Positions 8,766 to 17,074 of a DNA stretch of 64,000 nucleotides are shown one piece after another. A model generated the notes under the pieces. The model was not told where the DNA came from. It saw nothing but the letters and a program-made list of their open reading frames with translations, and ran no database searches. Origin of the DNA: Oceanobacter kriegii DSM 6294 (GTDB lineage: Bacteria > Pseudomonadota > Gammaproteobacteria > Pseudomonadales > Oceanobacteraceae); the NCBI RefSeq assembly GCF_000422845.1, contig NZ_KE383935.1, positions 105,881-169,880 of the forward strand. Direction: 5' to 3'. The position numbers and the translations under genes are program-made. The number at the start of each line of letters is the position of its first letter. Within the stretch, counting starts at the first letter, position 1.

Positions 8766-10160
8766 ATGTCCTTGAGCACGCCAGCGCAGACCGAACCCCA
8801 ACAACGAACGCCTTTCCAGTTCTGGAAAGGCGTCATCATAACTTGCCTGCTGGCCTTTGCCGGATTTCCGGCACAGGCGGCCGATGGTTATAACTGGGCA
8901 TCCCAGCAGGGTAAAACCATCAACGTGATGCTGAACAAGCACCCATACGCCGATGCCATCATCCAGCGTCTGCCGCTGTTCGAACAGCAAACCGGCATCA
9001 AGGTGCGTTACACCGTTACCAGCGAAGAAACCTACTTCGACGGCGTCTCCAAAGGGCTGAAACAAGGTGCCAAAGGCCCGGATGTGTTTATGACCGGCGC
9101 GTATCAGCTGTGGGATTATGCCTCTGCCGGGCGCATTCAGGCCTTGGATACTTATGTGGACTCTGACCTCTTTACTGCACCGGACTACGACATCAACGAC
9201 ATGTTCCGTGGTGTGCTGGGGGCCAACCGTTGGAGCCTGCAACAAGGCGACCTGGTGGGCACCGGCCGTTTGTGGGCGCTGCCGTTGGGCTTTGAAGCCA
9301 ATGTGCTGATGTACAACAAGCGCGCGCTGGAGCAAAGGGGCTTGCCAGTACCGACCACGCTGGCGCAGCTGGTGGAAACGGCCAAGCAATTGAACAACTG
9401 GAATGGCCCGGGCAGTTATGGGGTGGCCGTTCGCGGTACCAAATCCTGGGCGACCATCCACCCGGGCTACATGACTCTGTTCAGTAATGCCGGTGCCAAA
9501 GACTTCGAAATGCGCAATGGCAAACTCAACTCGGTGGTTAACAGCGAAAAAGCCGTGGACATTACCCGCCAGTTTGCCGATATGGTGCGTGAGGCTGGCC
9601 CGCATGACTGGACCGACTACACCTGGTATCAGGTGTCCAAGGACCTTGGCGATGGCAAAGCGGCGATGGCACTGGATGCCGATATTATTGGCTTCTTCCA
9701 GAACGTTGCCGGTGCGTCCAACGAGGCGGGTAACCTCGCCTGGGCGCCAATGCCGATCACCGACGGCGGTGTGATGGGCGCCAACGAATGGGTATGGTCC
9801 ATTGCCATGAACAACGCTTCCGAACAGAAAAACGCCGCCTGGCTGTTTATGCAGTTCTTCACCAACCGCGAACACATGCAATGGGCGGCCATTGAAGCCG
9901 ACGTGGTTAACCCGGTACGTCGTTCTGTGTGGCGCTCCCGCGAATGGAAACAGCGCATTCGTCGCCACACGGGCTACGCTCGGACCTTTGGTGCGGTGAT
10001 TCAGAACACCAGCATCAAATTCACTCCGCAGAGCAAGTTTTTCCACACCACCACCGAGTGGGCCGAAGCCCTGCAAGACATCATCGTGCGTGATGCTGAC
10101 GTACAGCAGCGTATGGATGAACTGGCAGCCAGCATCAATGAGGAAGTGAAAACGCTCTGA
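8766..10160 (+). CDS. ABC-type extracellular solute-binding protein (family 1, sugar/polyol)
   Basis: A 464-residue protein with a signal peptide ending at about residue 38 (AQA followed by ADGYNW), so it is periplasmic. The body resembles family 1 binding proteins for sugars and sugar alcohols: TINVMLNKHPYADAI, GPDVFMTGAYQLWDY, ALPLGFEANVLMYNK and NEWVWSIAMNN. It probably binds a sugar or polyol for an ABC importer. The gene is an orphan, since no permease or ATPase genes flank it, so the rest of the importer must be encoded elsewhere. The upstream ribitol-dehydrogenase-like gene on the same strand suggests a polyol. A palindromic operator lies just upstream. Confidence 0.88.
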   Translation: MSLSTPAQTEPQQRTPFQFWKGVIITCLLAFAGFPAQAADGYNWASQQGKTINVMLNKHPYADAIIQRLPLFEQQTGIKVRYTVTSEETYFDGVSKGLKQGAKGPDVFMTGAYQLWDYASAGRIQALDTYVDSDLFTAPDYDINDMFRGVLGANRWSLQQGDLVGTGRLWALPLGFEANVLMYNKRALEQRGLPVPTTLAQLVETAKQLNNWNGPGSYGVAVRGTKSWATIHPGYMTLFSNAGAKDFEMRNGKLNSVVNSEKAVDITRQFADMVREAGPHDWTDYTWYQVSKDLGDGKAAMALDADIIGFFQNVAGASNEAGNLAWAPMPITDGGVMGANEWVWSIAMNNASEQKNAAWLFMQFFTNREHMQWAAIEADVVNPVRRSVWRSREWKQRIRRHTGYARTFGAVIQNTSIKFTPQSKFFHTTTEWAEALQDIIVRDADVQQRMDELAASINEEVKTL

Positions 10161-10210
10161 TTGCTGCCACTCAGTTTGAGTAACGCAGCAATTCCCAAAC
10201 AACCCCCTGA

Positions 10211-10260
10211 ATAATCCAGCAAGCCCTTACATAACCCAGCAATCTAAATAACCCAGTAAG
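10211..10260 (+). repeat. Degenerate tandem repeat
   Basis: Three imperfect copies of ATAAyCCAGyAA lie between the binding-protein gene and its terminator, at 10211, 10231 and 10248. They are non-coding and their function is unknown. Confidence 0.5.
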
Positions 10261-10280
10261 CCCGGTCCGCCGGGTTTGTT
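10261..10280 (+). terminator. Terminator between the convergent binding-protein and rcnR-like genes
   Basis: The stem CCCGG (10261-10265) pairs with CCGGG (10270-10274), followed by TTTGTT. It is short but GC-rich and could serve both convergent genes. Confidence 0.55.
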
Positions 10281-10292
10281 GGGTTTGTGGGT

Positions 10293-10568
10293 TTATTTCA
10301 TGTAGGAACGCAGAATTTTCACCACGTCGTCCACTTCTTCCGCCCGTTTCTCCGGGGTCAGATCGTTGTCGCCCAGATGTTCTCGCAGGTGGCCTTCCAG
10401 CACTTCCGACATCAAACCGTTAACAGCACCGCGCAAGGCCGCAATTTGTTGCAGCACGCGTGTGCATTCGGTTTCGTTGTTCAGCAGTTTTTCCAGACCA
10501 TCCGCTTGGCCACGAATTTTACGCACTCGGGTCAGCAGTTTGTCGCGGTCGTGAGAGATGTGAGCCAT
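10293..10568 (-). CDS. Metal-sensing repressor of the RcnR/DmeR (CsoR/FrmR) family
   Basis: A 91-residue all-helical DUF156 regulator. It has the complete Ni/Co ligand set of RcnR: H3, C35, H60 and H64 (HLREH). Copper-type CsoR and formaldehyde-type FrmR lack part of this set, so Co(II) or Ni(II) is the expected signal. The apo-protein should repress, and metal should release it. It is divergent from the DmeF efflux gene, and the 62-base gap holds a RcnR-like operator with two inverted TACT half-sites. It very likely represses dmeF and perhaps itself. Confidence 0.92.
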   Translation of the reverse strand: MAHISHDRDKLLTRVRKIRGQADGLEKLLNNETECTRVLQQIAALRGAVNGLMSEVLEGHLREHLGDNDLTPEKRAEEVDDVVKILRSYMK

Positions 10569-10589
10569 TGAATATTCTCGTAATAGGTA

Positions 10590-10604
10590 TACTGGGGTAT
10601 AGTA
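10590..10604. promoter_or_regulatory. RcnR/DmeR operator
   Basis: TACTGGGGTATAGTA matches the E. coli RcnR pattern, in which TACT and AGTA half-sites flank a G-tract. It lies between the divergent regulator and dmeF start codons and overlaps the TATAGT promoter-like hexamer of dmeF. Confidence 0.8.
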
Positions 10605-10630
10605 TAAAAAATTCCACAGGAAATAGCATT

Positions 10631-11668
10631 ATGTCCAGTCAAACAATGGCTCCGTGTCAGCACAATCGCGCCTTTGATGAAGGCAATCCGATGGCCGAAC
10701 GCAAGACCCGCTGGGCGGTGTTGCTGACGGTGGTGATGATGGTGGCCGAGATTACCGGCGGTCTGGTGTTTAATTCCATGGCGCTGCTGGCCGATGGCTG
10801 GCACATGAGTTCACACGCACTGGCCCTTGGACTGGCAGTGGCTGCTTATGCCGCTGCACGACGTTTTGCCAATCACCCGCGCTTTGCCTTTGGGACCTGG
10901 AAAATTGAAATTCTGGGGGGCTACTCCAGTGCCTTGTTTCTGATGGCGATTGCCGGTTTGATGCTGTTTCAGTCGGTCGAGCGGTTATTCGACCCGGAAA
11001 CCATTGAATACGATCAGGCCATTTCCGTCGCGGTGCTGGGCCTGCTGGTGAATCTGGCCTGCGCCTGGTTGCTGAAAGACGATCATCATCACCACCATCA
11101 CGGTCATTCGCATCATGACCACTCACACCATGACCATTCACATCAGGCCCATTCAGATCACGATCACTCCGGGCACGATCATTCCCATCACAGCCATGAA
11201 CACCACGACCTGAACTTGCGCGCCGCTTATATCCATGTGCTCACCGATGCCTTGACGTCGGTGCTGGCCATTGTGGCCTTGTTTGGCGGCAAATGGTGGG
11301 GAGCTGACTGGCTTGATCCGGTGATGGGCATTGTTGGTTCTGTGGTGGTGGCTGTGTGGGCAGTTGGGCTTCTGAAAGAAACCGGCGGGGTGTTGCTGGA
11401 TGCCGAAATGGACCGCCCGGTGGTCGAGCGAGTCAGCCACGCGCTGGCGGCGCTGGAAGACACCACCCTGACCGACCTGCACATCTGGCGGGTGGGCAAA
11501 CAGCATTATTCCTGCGTGATTGCGGTATCCGTTGCTAACGACGCCGCTGCAAGCGTTACCCCGGACGCCATCAAGCAAGCGCTGGCTGGCATTCACGAGC
11601 TGGCCCACACCACGGTTGAGATCAATCCAGGTGACCCTGCCGATGGCTCATCAGCTCGTCGTAGGTGA
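10631..11668 (+). CDS. dmeF: Co(II)/Ni(II) efflux transporter DmeF (cation diffusion facilitator)
   Basis: 345 residues from the ATG preceded by AGGAAATAGCATT. It is an inner-membrane cation/proton antiporter with six helices. HxxxD-type metal sites are visible: ALLADGWHMSSHA in helix 2 and HVLTDALTSV in helix 5. A cytoplasmic His-rich loop (about residues 151-194) contains about 30 histidines. The N-terminal C-x-H motif (APCQHNRAF) is typical of DmeF. It exports cobalt or nickel and is controlled by the divergent RcnR-like gene through the operator between them. Its 3' end overlaps the convergent P460 gene by 47 bases. Confidence 0.92.
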   Translation: MSSQTMAPCQHNRAFDEGNPMAERKTRWAVLLTVVMMVAEITGGLVFNSMALLADGWHMSSHALALGLAVAAYAAARRFANHPRFAFGTWKIEILGGYSSALFLMAIAGLMLFQSVERLFDPETIEYDQAISVAVLGLLVNLACAWLLKDDHHHHHHGHSHHDHSHHDHSHQAHSDHDHSGHDHSHHSHEHHDLNLRAAYIHVLTDALTSVLAIVALFGGKWWGADWLDPVMGIVGSVVVAVWAVGLLKETGGVLLDAEMDRPVVERVSHALAALEDTTLTDLHIWRVGKQHYSCVIAVSVANDAAASVTPDAIKQALAGIHELAHTTVEINPGDPADGSSARRR

Positions 11669-12110
11669 ACAGAAACTGCTCGTCTTCACGGTTGTTGTGA
11701 CAGTTGCGGCACCAACTGGTGTCGCGCTCCTCGTTGATTGAGCCATCCGGCCAGTACCACTGAAAATGCCAATCGCCAGCAGGTTCGTTGTTGGCGTAAT
11801 CGCGGCCCCAGCCGGGGCCTTTTTCCATCACAAAAATCCGATAAATGGCTTCGTTGCGGTAGTCGACCAGCAGAAAACGGCTGCCATCCGGTGCTTCCAG
11901 CCCCTGTTGCAAGGCTTCGATGGTGTTCGGCTCGGTCATGATGTGCTCGGTCGACTCACCACGCCGAACGGTGGTGTAGTGTTCATAACCGTCAAAGCTA
12001 TCGGGCAATGTGGCTCGGCTGGGTTCGGCGTTGATCTCGCTGCTGAGAAACGCAGACAGTCCGAACAGCAGGCTGGCCCCTTTGGGCTGGCGGAGGATTG
12101 GTGTTTGCAT
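11622..12110 (-). CDS. Cytochrome P460-family haem protein
   Basis: A 162-residue secreted protein with a hydrophobic export signal in the first 28 residues. The segment DGYEHYTTVRRGESTEHIM, the MEKGPGW motif and the haem-binding CRNCH near residue 135 indicate a small cytochrome P460 or c'-beta type protein. Such proteins react with hydroxylamine or NO or bind small ligands; the activity of this one is not known. It is convergent with dmeF and overlaps it by 47 bases, and is divergent from a LysR regulator gene 255 bases away. Confidence 0.75.
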   Translation of the reverse strand: MQTPILRQPKGASLLFGLSAFLSSEINAEPSRATLPDSFDGYEHYTTVRRGESTEHIMTEPNTIEALQQGLEAPDGSRFLLVDYRNEAIYRIFVMEKGPGWGRDYANNEPAGDWHFQWYWPDGSINEERDTSWCRNCHNNREDEQFLFTYDELMSHRQGHLD

Positions 12111-12365
12111 TGGCTGGCCCCGACGCTGAATAAAACATCATGCTGGCAGGTTTGCTACCGTTCATCTGTGGGGCTAATCCACAAGGGCTTATGAGCGGTG
12201 CTCACGGAACCTTTCCATCAATATGGCCCGAGTGCTTGGCTGGGCGGCTGAATCAAGAAAACAGGGCTTTTATTAATGAGTTCTACTCATGTGGCCTAGC
12301 AAGCAGACGCGGTAATTCTTGCCCGACGTTTGCTTCACACTGAGGTGATCCACAGGAAACCTTTT

Positions 12366-13265
12366 ATGAGCCAGCAAAAACGCCATTTCAACGACCTTCA
12401 TACGTTCATCATTGTTGCCCGAGAAGGCAGTTTTACCCGCGCGGCAGCGCAACTTGGGGTCTCACAATCGGCCTTGAGTCATGCCCTGCGAGGGCTGGAA
12501 AGCCAGCTGGGGGTGCGGCTGCTGACGCGAACCACCCGCTCGGTATCACCCACCGAAGCGGGGCAGCGTTTGTTGTCGGCCATTGAGGGCAGCTTTGATG
12601 ACATTGAACGCAACCTGGACGGTCTGAGTGAACTGAAAGCCACGCCGACCGGACGCATTCGCATCACCACCGCAGGCCATGCCGCCGAATCCATTCTGTG
12701 GCCCAAGGTGCGCGAATTTCATCGGCTCTACCCGGACATTCAGGTTGAGGTCATCACCGACTACAACCGTGTTGATATTGTCGCCGACCGCTTTGATGCC
12801 GGTGTACGTATTGGCGAGCAGCTGGAGAAAGACATGGTGGCTACGCGCATTGGCCCCGACCTGCGCATGGCCATTGCCGGATCACCCGGGTATTTCGAGC
12901 AACATGGTACGCCGACACAGCCGGAACACCTGACCGAACACCGTTGCATTAACCTGCGACTGCCGACCATGAATAACCTGTTGGTGTGGGATCTGGAACG
13001 GCAGGGGCAAAAGGTCAATCTGAACGTTAACAGCTCTCTGGTATTCAGCGACCTGAAGCCGATCCGTCAGGCCGCCATCGAAGGCCTGGGGCTGGTGTAT
13101 TTGCCAGAAGACGCCATTGCCGAGGCGTTGGACAATGGCCAGCTGGTGCGGGTGCTGGAGGAGTGGTGTGAGCCATTCCCCGGCTACTATCTGTATTCCC
13201 CCAGCCGGGAAACCTCACACGCGTTCAGGCTGTTTGTGGAATTTATTCGTTATCAGGGCGCTTGA
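12366..13265 (+). CDS. LysR family transcriptional regulator
   Basis: 299 residues from the ATG at 12366. The N-terminal winged helix is clear (FNDLHTFIIVAREGSFTRAA, then QSALSHALRGLE), followed by the periplasmic-binding-like effector domain ending in YLYSPSRE. The subgroup resembles CrgA-like regulators. It is divergent from the P460 gene and convergent with the hydrolase gene. The effector and target are unknown. Confidence 0.9.
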   Translation: MSQQKRHFNDLHTFIIVAREGSFTRAAAQLGVSQSALSHALRGLESQLGVRLLTRTTRSVSPTEAGQRLLSAIEGSFDDIERNLDGLSELKATPTGRIRITTAGHAAESILWPKVREFHRLYPDIQVEVITDYNRVDIVADRFDAGVRIGEQLEKDMVATRIGPDLRMAIAGSPGYFEQHGTPTQPEHLTEHRCINLRLPTMNNLLVWDLERQGQKVNLNVNSSLVFSDLKPIRQAAIEGLGLVYLPEDAIAEALDNGQLVRVLEEWCEPFPGYYLYSPSRETSHAFRLFVEFIRYQGA

Positions 13266-13294
13266 GGCGCCCATACTTCCAGCTGTTCGCTGGC

Positions 13295-14458
13295 TTATTT
13301 GGTGTTAACCCACCACTTGCCAAAGGTCTGGCTTGGATTGTCGGTATCGACCCGTTCGCCAATCAACGGCGTCAGCAACCGATAGGGCTTGCCTTCACTG
13401 GCCTTGCTGACCCGATCCAGTGGTTCTTTCCAGGGATGGTAAGCCAGCTTGAACTTGCTGTTGTGCGCTGCAATCACGGCTTTGGCTTGCAAGTCCACAC
13501 CGGCCTGGGCGGTTTGCTCGGGCATCATATGAATATTGGCCCACTGCACGTTGTATTGGCCGCATTCCAGCACCGCCAGATCAAACGGCCCCAGCGCTTC
13601 ACCAATGTTGCGGAAATGCTCGCCGTAGCCGGTATCGCCGCTGAGATAATAGCGGTGTTGCGGCGTAATCAGGGCGAACGATGCCCACAGCGTCCGATTG
13701 CGATCTAACAAGCGTCCAGAAAAGTGACGGGACGGCAGAATATGCACCTGCATGCCGTTGTTGTCGTCGAAGACGGAACCCCATTCACCTTCAAATACCT
13801 TCTCTTTTGGCCAGCCCCATTGGGTGAAGTAAGAACCGACGCCCAGCGGCGCGACCACTTGTTTCACCTTGTTTTCCAGTCCCTTGATGGTGGGGTAATC
13901 CAGGTGGTCCCAGTGGTCATGGCTGATTAACAGGAAATCCAGTTCGGGAATATCGTCAGCGGTGTAGATGTTGGAACCTTTGAACGCCACATTGGTGCCC
14001 GGTACTGGTGAGGCATAACTGCTGAACACCGGATCGATCAAAATGCGTTTGCCATCCAGCTGGATGTAATAGCTGGAATGGCCCATCCACACCACCAGGT
14101 TGTCGTTACGATCGAGGCTGGCCAAATCGGTTTTCACCGAAGGCAGCGGCTCGGCGGGCACGGCACCGGGGATTTCTTCAAACAGGAACTTGTACAGGGT
14201 ACGGAACAAGCCGCTCTGGGAGCGAGGTTGCGCGGGGTCTTGTGGCTGCTCCACCATCACTTCGGTGGTTTCGAGGTTCTCAAACTTACCGTCGCGGTAG
14301 CGCGTGGTGCCAGTGGCGGAATCCTCGCCTGACAGGCGTTCGGTATCCACCTTGGGATCGGCAAATTGAGCTTGTTGCAGATACAGCCAGATCGCGATGG
14401 CCAGCACAGCGGCCAGTCCGACCAGTACCAGCAGGGTTTTCAGCACAAGATTCAGCAA
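13295..14458 (-). CDS. Membrane-anchored MBL-fold hydrolase (NAPE-PLD/RomA-like)
   Basis: A 387-residue protein with an N-terminal membrane anchor (about residues 5-27) and a metallo-beta-lactamase domain. The metal motif HxHxDH is complete (H180, H182, D184, H185), and later ligands fall in SRHFSGR, LSGDTGY and AAHNSKF. The pattern GHSSYYIQLDGKRILIDPVF is that of the UlaG/NAPE-PLD-like group of phosphodiesterases. A lipid or lactone-like substrate is possible but not shown. The gene is monocistronic. Confidence 0.85.
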   Translation of the reverse strand: MLNLVLKTLLVLVGLAAVLAIAIWLYLQQAQFADPKVDTERLSGEDSATGTTRYRDGKFENLETTEVMVEQPQDPAQPRSQSGLFRTLYKFLFEEIPGAVPAEPLPSVKTDLASLDRNDNLVVWMGHSSYYIQLDGKRILIDPVFSSYASPVPGTNVAFKGSNIYTADDIPELDFLLISHDHWDHLDYPTIKGLENKVKQVVAPLGVGSYFTQWGWPKEKVFEGEWGSVFDDNNGMQVHILPSRHFSGRLLDRNRTLWASFALITPQHRYYLSGDTGYGEHFRNIGEALGPFDLAVLECGQYNVQWANIHMMPEQTAQAGVDLQAKAVIAAHNSKFKLAYHPWKEPLDRVSKASEGKPYRLLTPLIGERVDTDNPSQTFGKWWVNTK

Positions 14459-14656
14459 GGCGAAGGCTCCGAAAAGTCAGTAATCTCAAGCCAACCATCT
14501 TAGCAACAGCGATTGTTCCGTAGAGTGCCACCGTCGGATCAGATTGTTGCTCTATTGCTAACCGTGCCCTGGGCCTTATTGCGTCTGGATTGGAGCGTAA
14601 TGCGGCCATTAATGAGCCGCATTCATAAGGTGATGCAACCGGTGATGCAGCGATGA

Positions 14657-14908
14657 TTACTCTTTGACAGAGCAGGCCAGCAGCACCCGTTTGGCATCGG
14701 GCAGTACCATGCCTTCGTGTTGAATCAGAAGCTGCTCAGCCCAACGACATAACTCAGCCTGCTGGGTAGCGTTGGCTTGCTGCTGCCACGTCGTTACGGC
14801 GGTTAATACCGCGTCGGTATCCGCGGTGGCAGGCAGATTCAGCCCTTGGTCAATCAGTTGACTGATCAGGTCGTCCAGATCCAGCAGGTCGACAATCATC
14901 ATGGGCAT
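14657..14908 (-). CDS. Small hypothetical protein
   Basis: 83 residues, acidic and helical, rich in Leu, Gln and Ala, with no recognisable domain. The second in-frame ATG at 14902 has better spacing from GAGG than the first one, so the true protein may start MMIVDLLDL. It lies between the hydrolase and MFS genes on the same strand. Function unknown. Confidence 0.55.
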   Translation of the reverse strand: MPMMIVDLLDLDDLISQLIDQGLNLPATADTDAVLTAVTTWQQQANATQQAELCRWAEQLLIQHEGMVLPDAKRVLLACSVKE

Positions 14909-15069
14909 TACCTCGGCGGTGCATCAGGAAAAGAAACGAATAAGCGAAGAAACCACAAAGGCAACGCCACTGCGCCGCCAAAAGCGACCGCGGGCGTTCC
15001 CTTTGCGAAATCTGCTTGCCCCTACTGCTGGTTAGCGAGCCTACTGCCGGCTAGCGAGCCTATCGTTTG

Positions 15070-16398
15070 CTATCGAGCAATGGCCACAGTTGCATACTGT
15101 GGGTTTTCAATGGCCCGGCGAAAGCCGATCGCCAACCACGCCAGAGCGCCCAGCAAAGCACTGGTGGTAAAGCTGGTTTGCACGCTGAAATGATCAACCA
15201 GCACGCCGCCCAATGCTGCACCGACAAGAATGGCCGCCTGAATGGAAGCCACCATGATGCTGCCAGCGGCTTCCGGCATGTGTTGGGCATGGCGCGACAA
15301 CCAGGCCATCCAGGCGATCGACAGCGCGGTATTACAAATGCCCCACACCGCCAGCAGCATGGCCGTCAGTGGCAGCATGTCCGGTTTGACCAGCAGACCC
15401 AGAGTCACCAGCGCCATCACCACTGGCAGCGCCTGCAGTAACCCGATCAAGCGAGTTTGCGACAGCTTGCCGCCAAGCCAGGTGCCGATAAACCCACAAC
15501 AGCCGAGCACCAGCAGCAATATCGACAACTGGTTCGCCGTGGTATGGGCGTGTTGCTCCAGAAATGGCCGTAAATAGGTGAACATCGAAAACGCCGATGC
15601 AAACGCCAGTACTACCGCGAGAATTCCGCGGCCGAACCAGCGTTCACGCATCAGCGCCCACAGGCTGGCGAACGATTGCTTTTGCTCCGTGGGCATTGAT
15701 GGCAGCGCGTACGACAACCACAGCAGGTTCACCAACGTCAGTGGCACCAGCCCCCAGAACACTCCACGCCAGCCGATGATGTCACCAAAATAGCTTCCCA
15801 ATGGCGCGGCAAACGCCGCCGCAACGGACTGCCCGGTAAACATCACCGCCAGTGCCTTCGATACCCGGTCGGCTGGTACCAAACGCATAATCACCGCGGT
15901 GCCCAAGGCCCAAAAACCACCAACGCACACACCCAGCAGCGCCCGGGCGGCCATCAGCAAGGCAAAGTTGGACGCCGTTGCCACCATGACCAGCGATACC
16001 AGCAAACACGCACTCATGGCCAGTAATACGCCTTTGCGGTTCAACCGCCCGGCAACGGTCGACATCAGCAAGCTGGCGATCACAGCAAACAAACCACTGA
16101 CAGAAATGGCCTGGCCGGTTTGCCCTTCCGAAGCGTTCAGACCGGCAGCCATGGGAGTAAGCAAACTGACGGGCATAAACTCCGAGGCAATCAGCAAGGC
16201 CACACACATCGACATGGCAATAACCGCACTCCAGGCGGGCGCTGTCTCGGTGCTGTCGGGGGCTTTATTTATAGCTGCTCTTTGTGTGGGGGCTCTTGTG
16301 GGGGTAAGGGGAAAAGGCTCTGGCGAAGCAGAGCCAGACGAAGCTGGGTTATAAGAAGTTGGGTGATGAGAAGCTGGGTTGTGAGAAGATTTGGCCAT
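15070..16398 (-). CDS. MFS transporter (DHA1/sugar-efflux type)
   Basis: A 442-residue protein with twelve membrane helices starting at about residue 57. MFS motifs are visible, such as GRLNRKG after helix 2 and RALLGVCVGGFWALG. It resembles AraJ/PbuE-type efflux permeases. The N-terminal tail of about 55 residues is unusual: low complexity, with pentapeptide repeats SHNPA, SHHPT and SYNPA encoded by three 15-base direct repeats. The start at 16398 is supported by AAGGA seven bases upstream. Substrate unknown. Confidence 0.88.
   Translation of the reverse strand: MAKSSHNPASHHPTSYNPASSGSASPEPFPLTPTRAPTQRAAINKAPDSTETAPAWSAVIAMSMCVALLIASEFMPVSLLTPMAAGLNASEGQTGQAISVSGLFAVIASLLMSTVAGRLNRKGVLLAMSACLLVSLVMVATASNFALLMAARALLGVCVGGFWALGTAVIMRLVPADRVSKALAVMFTGQSVAAAFAAPLGSYFGDIIGWRGVFWGLVPLTLVNLLWLSYALPSMPTEQKQSFASLWALMRERWFGRGILAVVLAFASAFSMFTYLRPFLEQHAHTTANQLSILLLVLGCCGFIGTWLGGKLSQTRLIGLLQALPVVMALVTLGLLVKPDMLPLTAMLLAVWGICNTALSIAWMAWLSRHAQHMPEAAGSIMVASIQAAILVGAALGGVLVDHFSVQTSFTTSALLGALAWLAIGFRRAIENPQYATVAIAR
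16343..16387 (-). repeat. Three 15-bp tandem repeats in the MFS gene N-terminus
   Basis: Three imperfect 15-base copies at 16343, 16358 and 16373 (for example GCTGGGTTGTGAGAA) encode the pentapeptide repeats in the cytoplasmic N-terminal tail of the MFS protein. Confidence 0.75.
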
Positions 16399-16515
16399 TC
16401 AGAATCCTTGAAAAAGAACGTAATGGCATCACTGTACGGAGCTGTCATTCATGGAAAAACCAGCTGCCGTTTCTTCTCTTAATGAATAACTTGCATGAGT
16501 AGGCAGAACTTCGGC

Positions 16516-17031
16516 TTATCCCCACAGCTCGCCGTATTCGTCCTTGTGGCACAGGTACAAACGCAGGTCGAACTCCAGCTGGAAGTAATCCGGCTCCATA
16601 TACGTACACAACTTGTAGAAAGCCTTGTTGTGTTCTTTCTCGCGCAGGTGCGCCAGTTCATGAACCAGAATCATGCGTAACAAGGGTTCCGGCACTCGTC
16701 GGAACATCGACGAAATCCTCACCTCATTCTTGGCTTTCAGCTTGTTGCCCTGCACCCGCGAGACATACGTGTGCAGCCCCAGCGCGTTGTTGATGACGTG
16801 AATCTTGTCGTCGTAAATCACCTTGCTGATCGGCGCCGAGCTGCGCATAAACTCGTTTTTGATGTCCTGCGCGTACACATACAAGGCTTTTTCGGAGGCC
16901 AGATCGTGCGGGCGAGGGTACTTCTTCAACAGCAGCTCGCCGGTTTTGTTGGCTTGCAGCAGCGCCAGCGCCTGGCGTTGCAGTTCCGGGCTGTAGCCCT
17001 TGAGGTAAGAGAGCAGGCGGGTGGCGTTCAT
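16516..17031 (-). CDS. YgjP-like zinc metallopeptidase domain protein
   Basis: 171 residues from the ATG at 17031; an upstream in-frame start at 17100 would overlap the next gene and adds unconserved residues. The zinc motif HELAH followed by LREKEHNKAFY is that of YgjP/DUF45 proteins related to M48 peptidases. It is probably cytoplasmic. The gene lies directly downstream of the AEC transporter gene on the same strand and may be read through from it. Substrate unknown. Confidence 0.85.
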   Translation of the reverse strand: MNATRLLSYLKGYSPELQRQALALLQANKTGELLLKKYPRPHDLASEKALYVYAQDIKNEFMRSSAPISKVIYDDKIHVINNALGLHTYVSRVQGNKLKAKNEVRISSMFRRVPEPLLRMILVHELAHLREKEHNKAFYKLCTYMEPDYFQLEFDLRLYLCHKDEYGELWG

Positions 17032-17074
17032 GAGTTGGCTTGGGGTCCGGGCAAAATGGCAAACAGGCTCAAGG

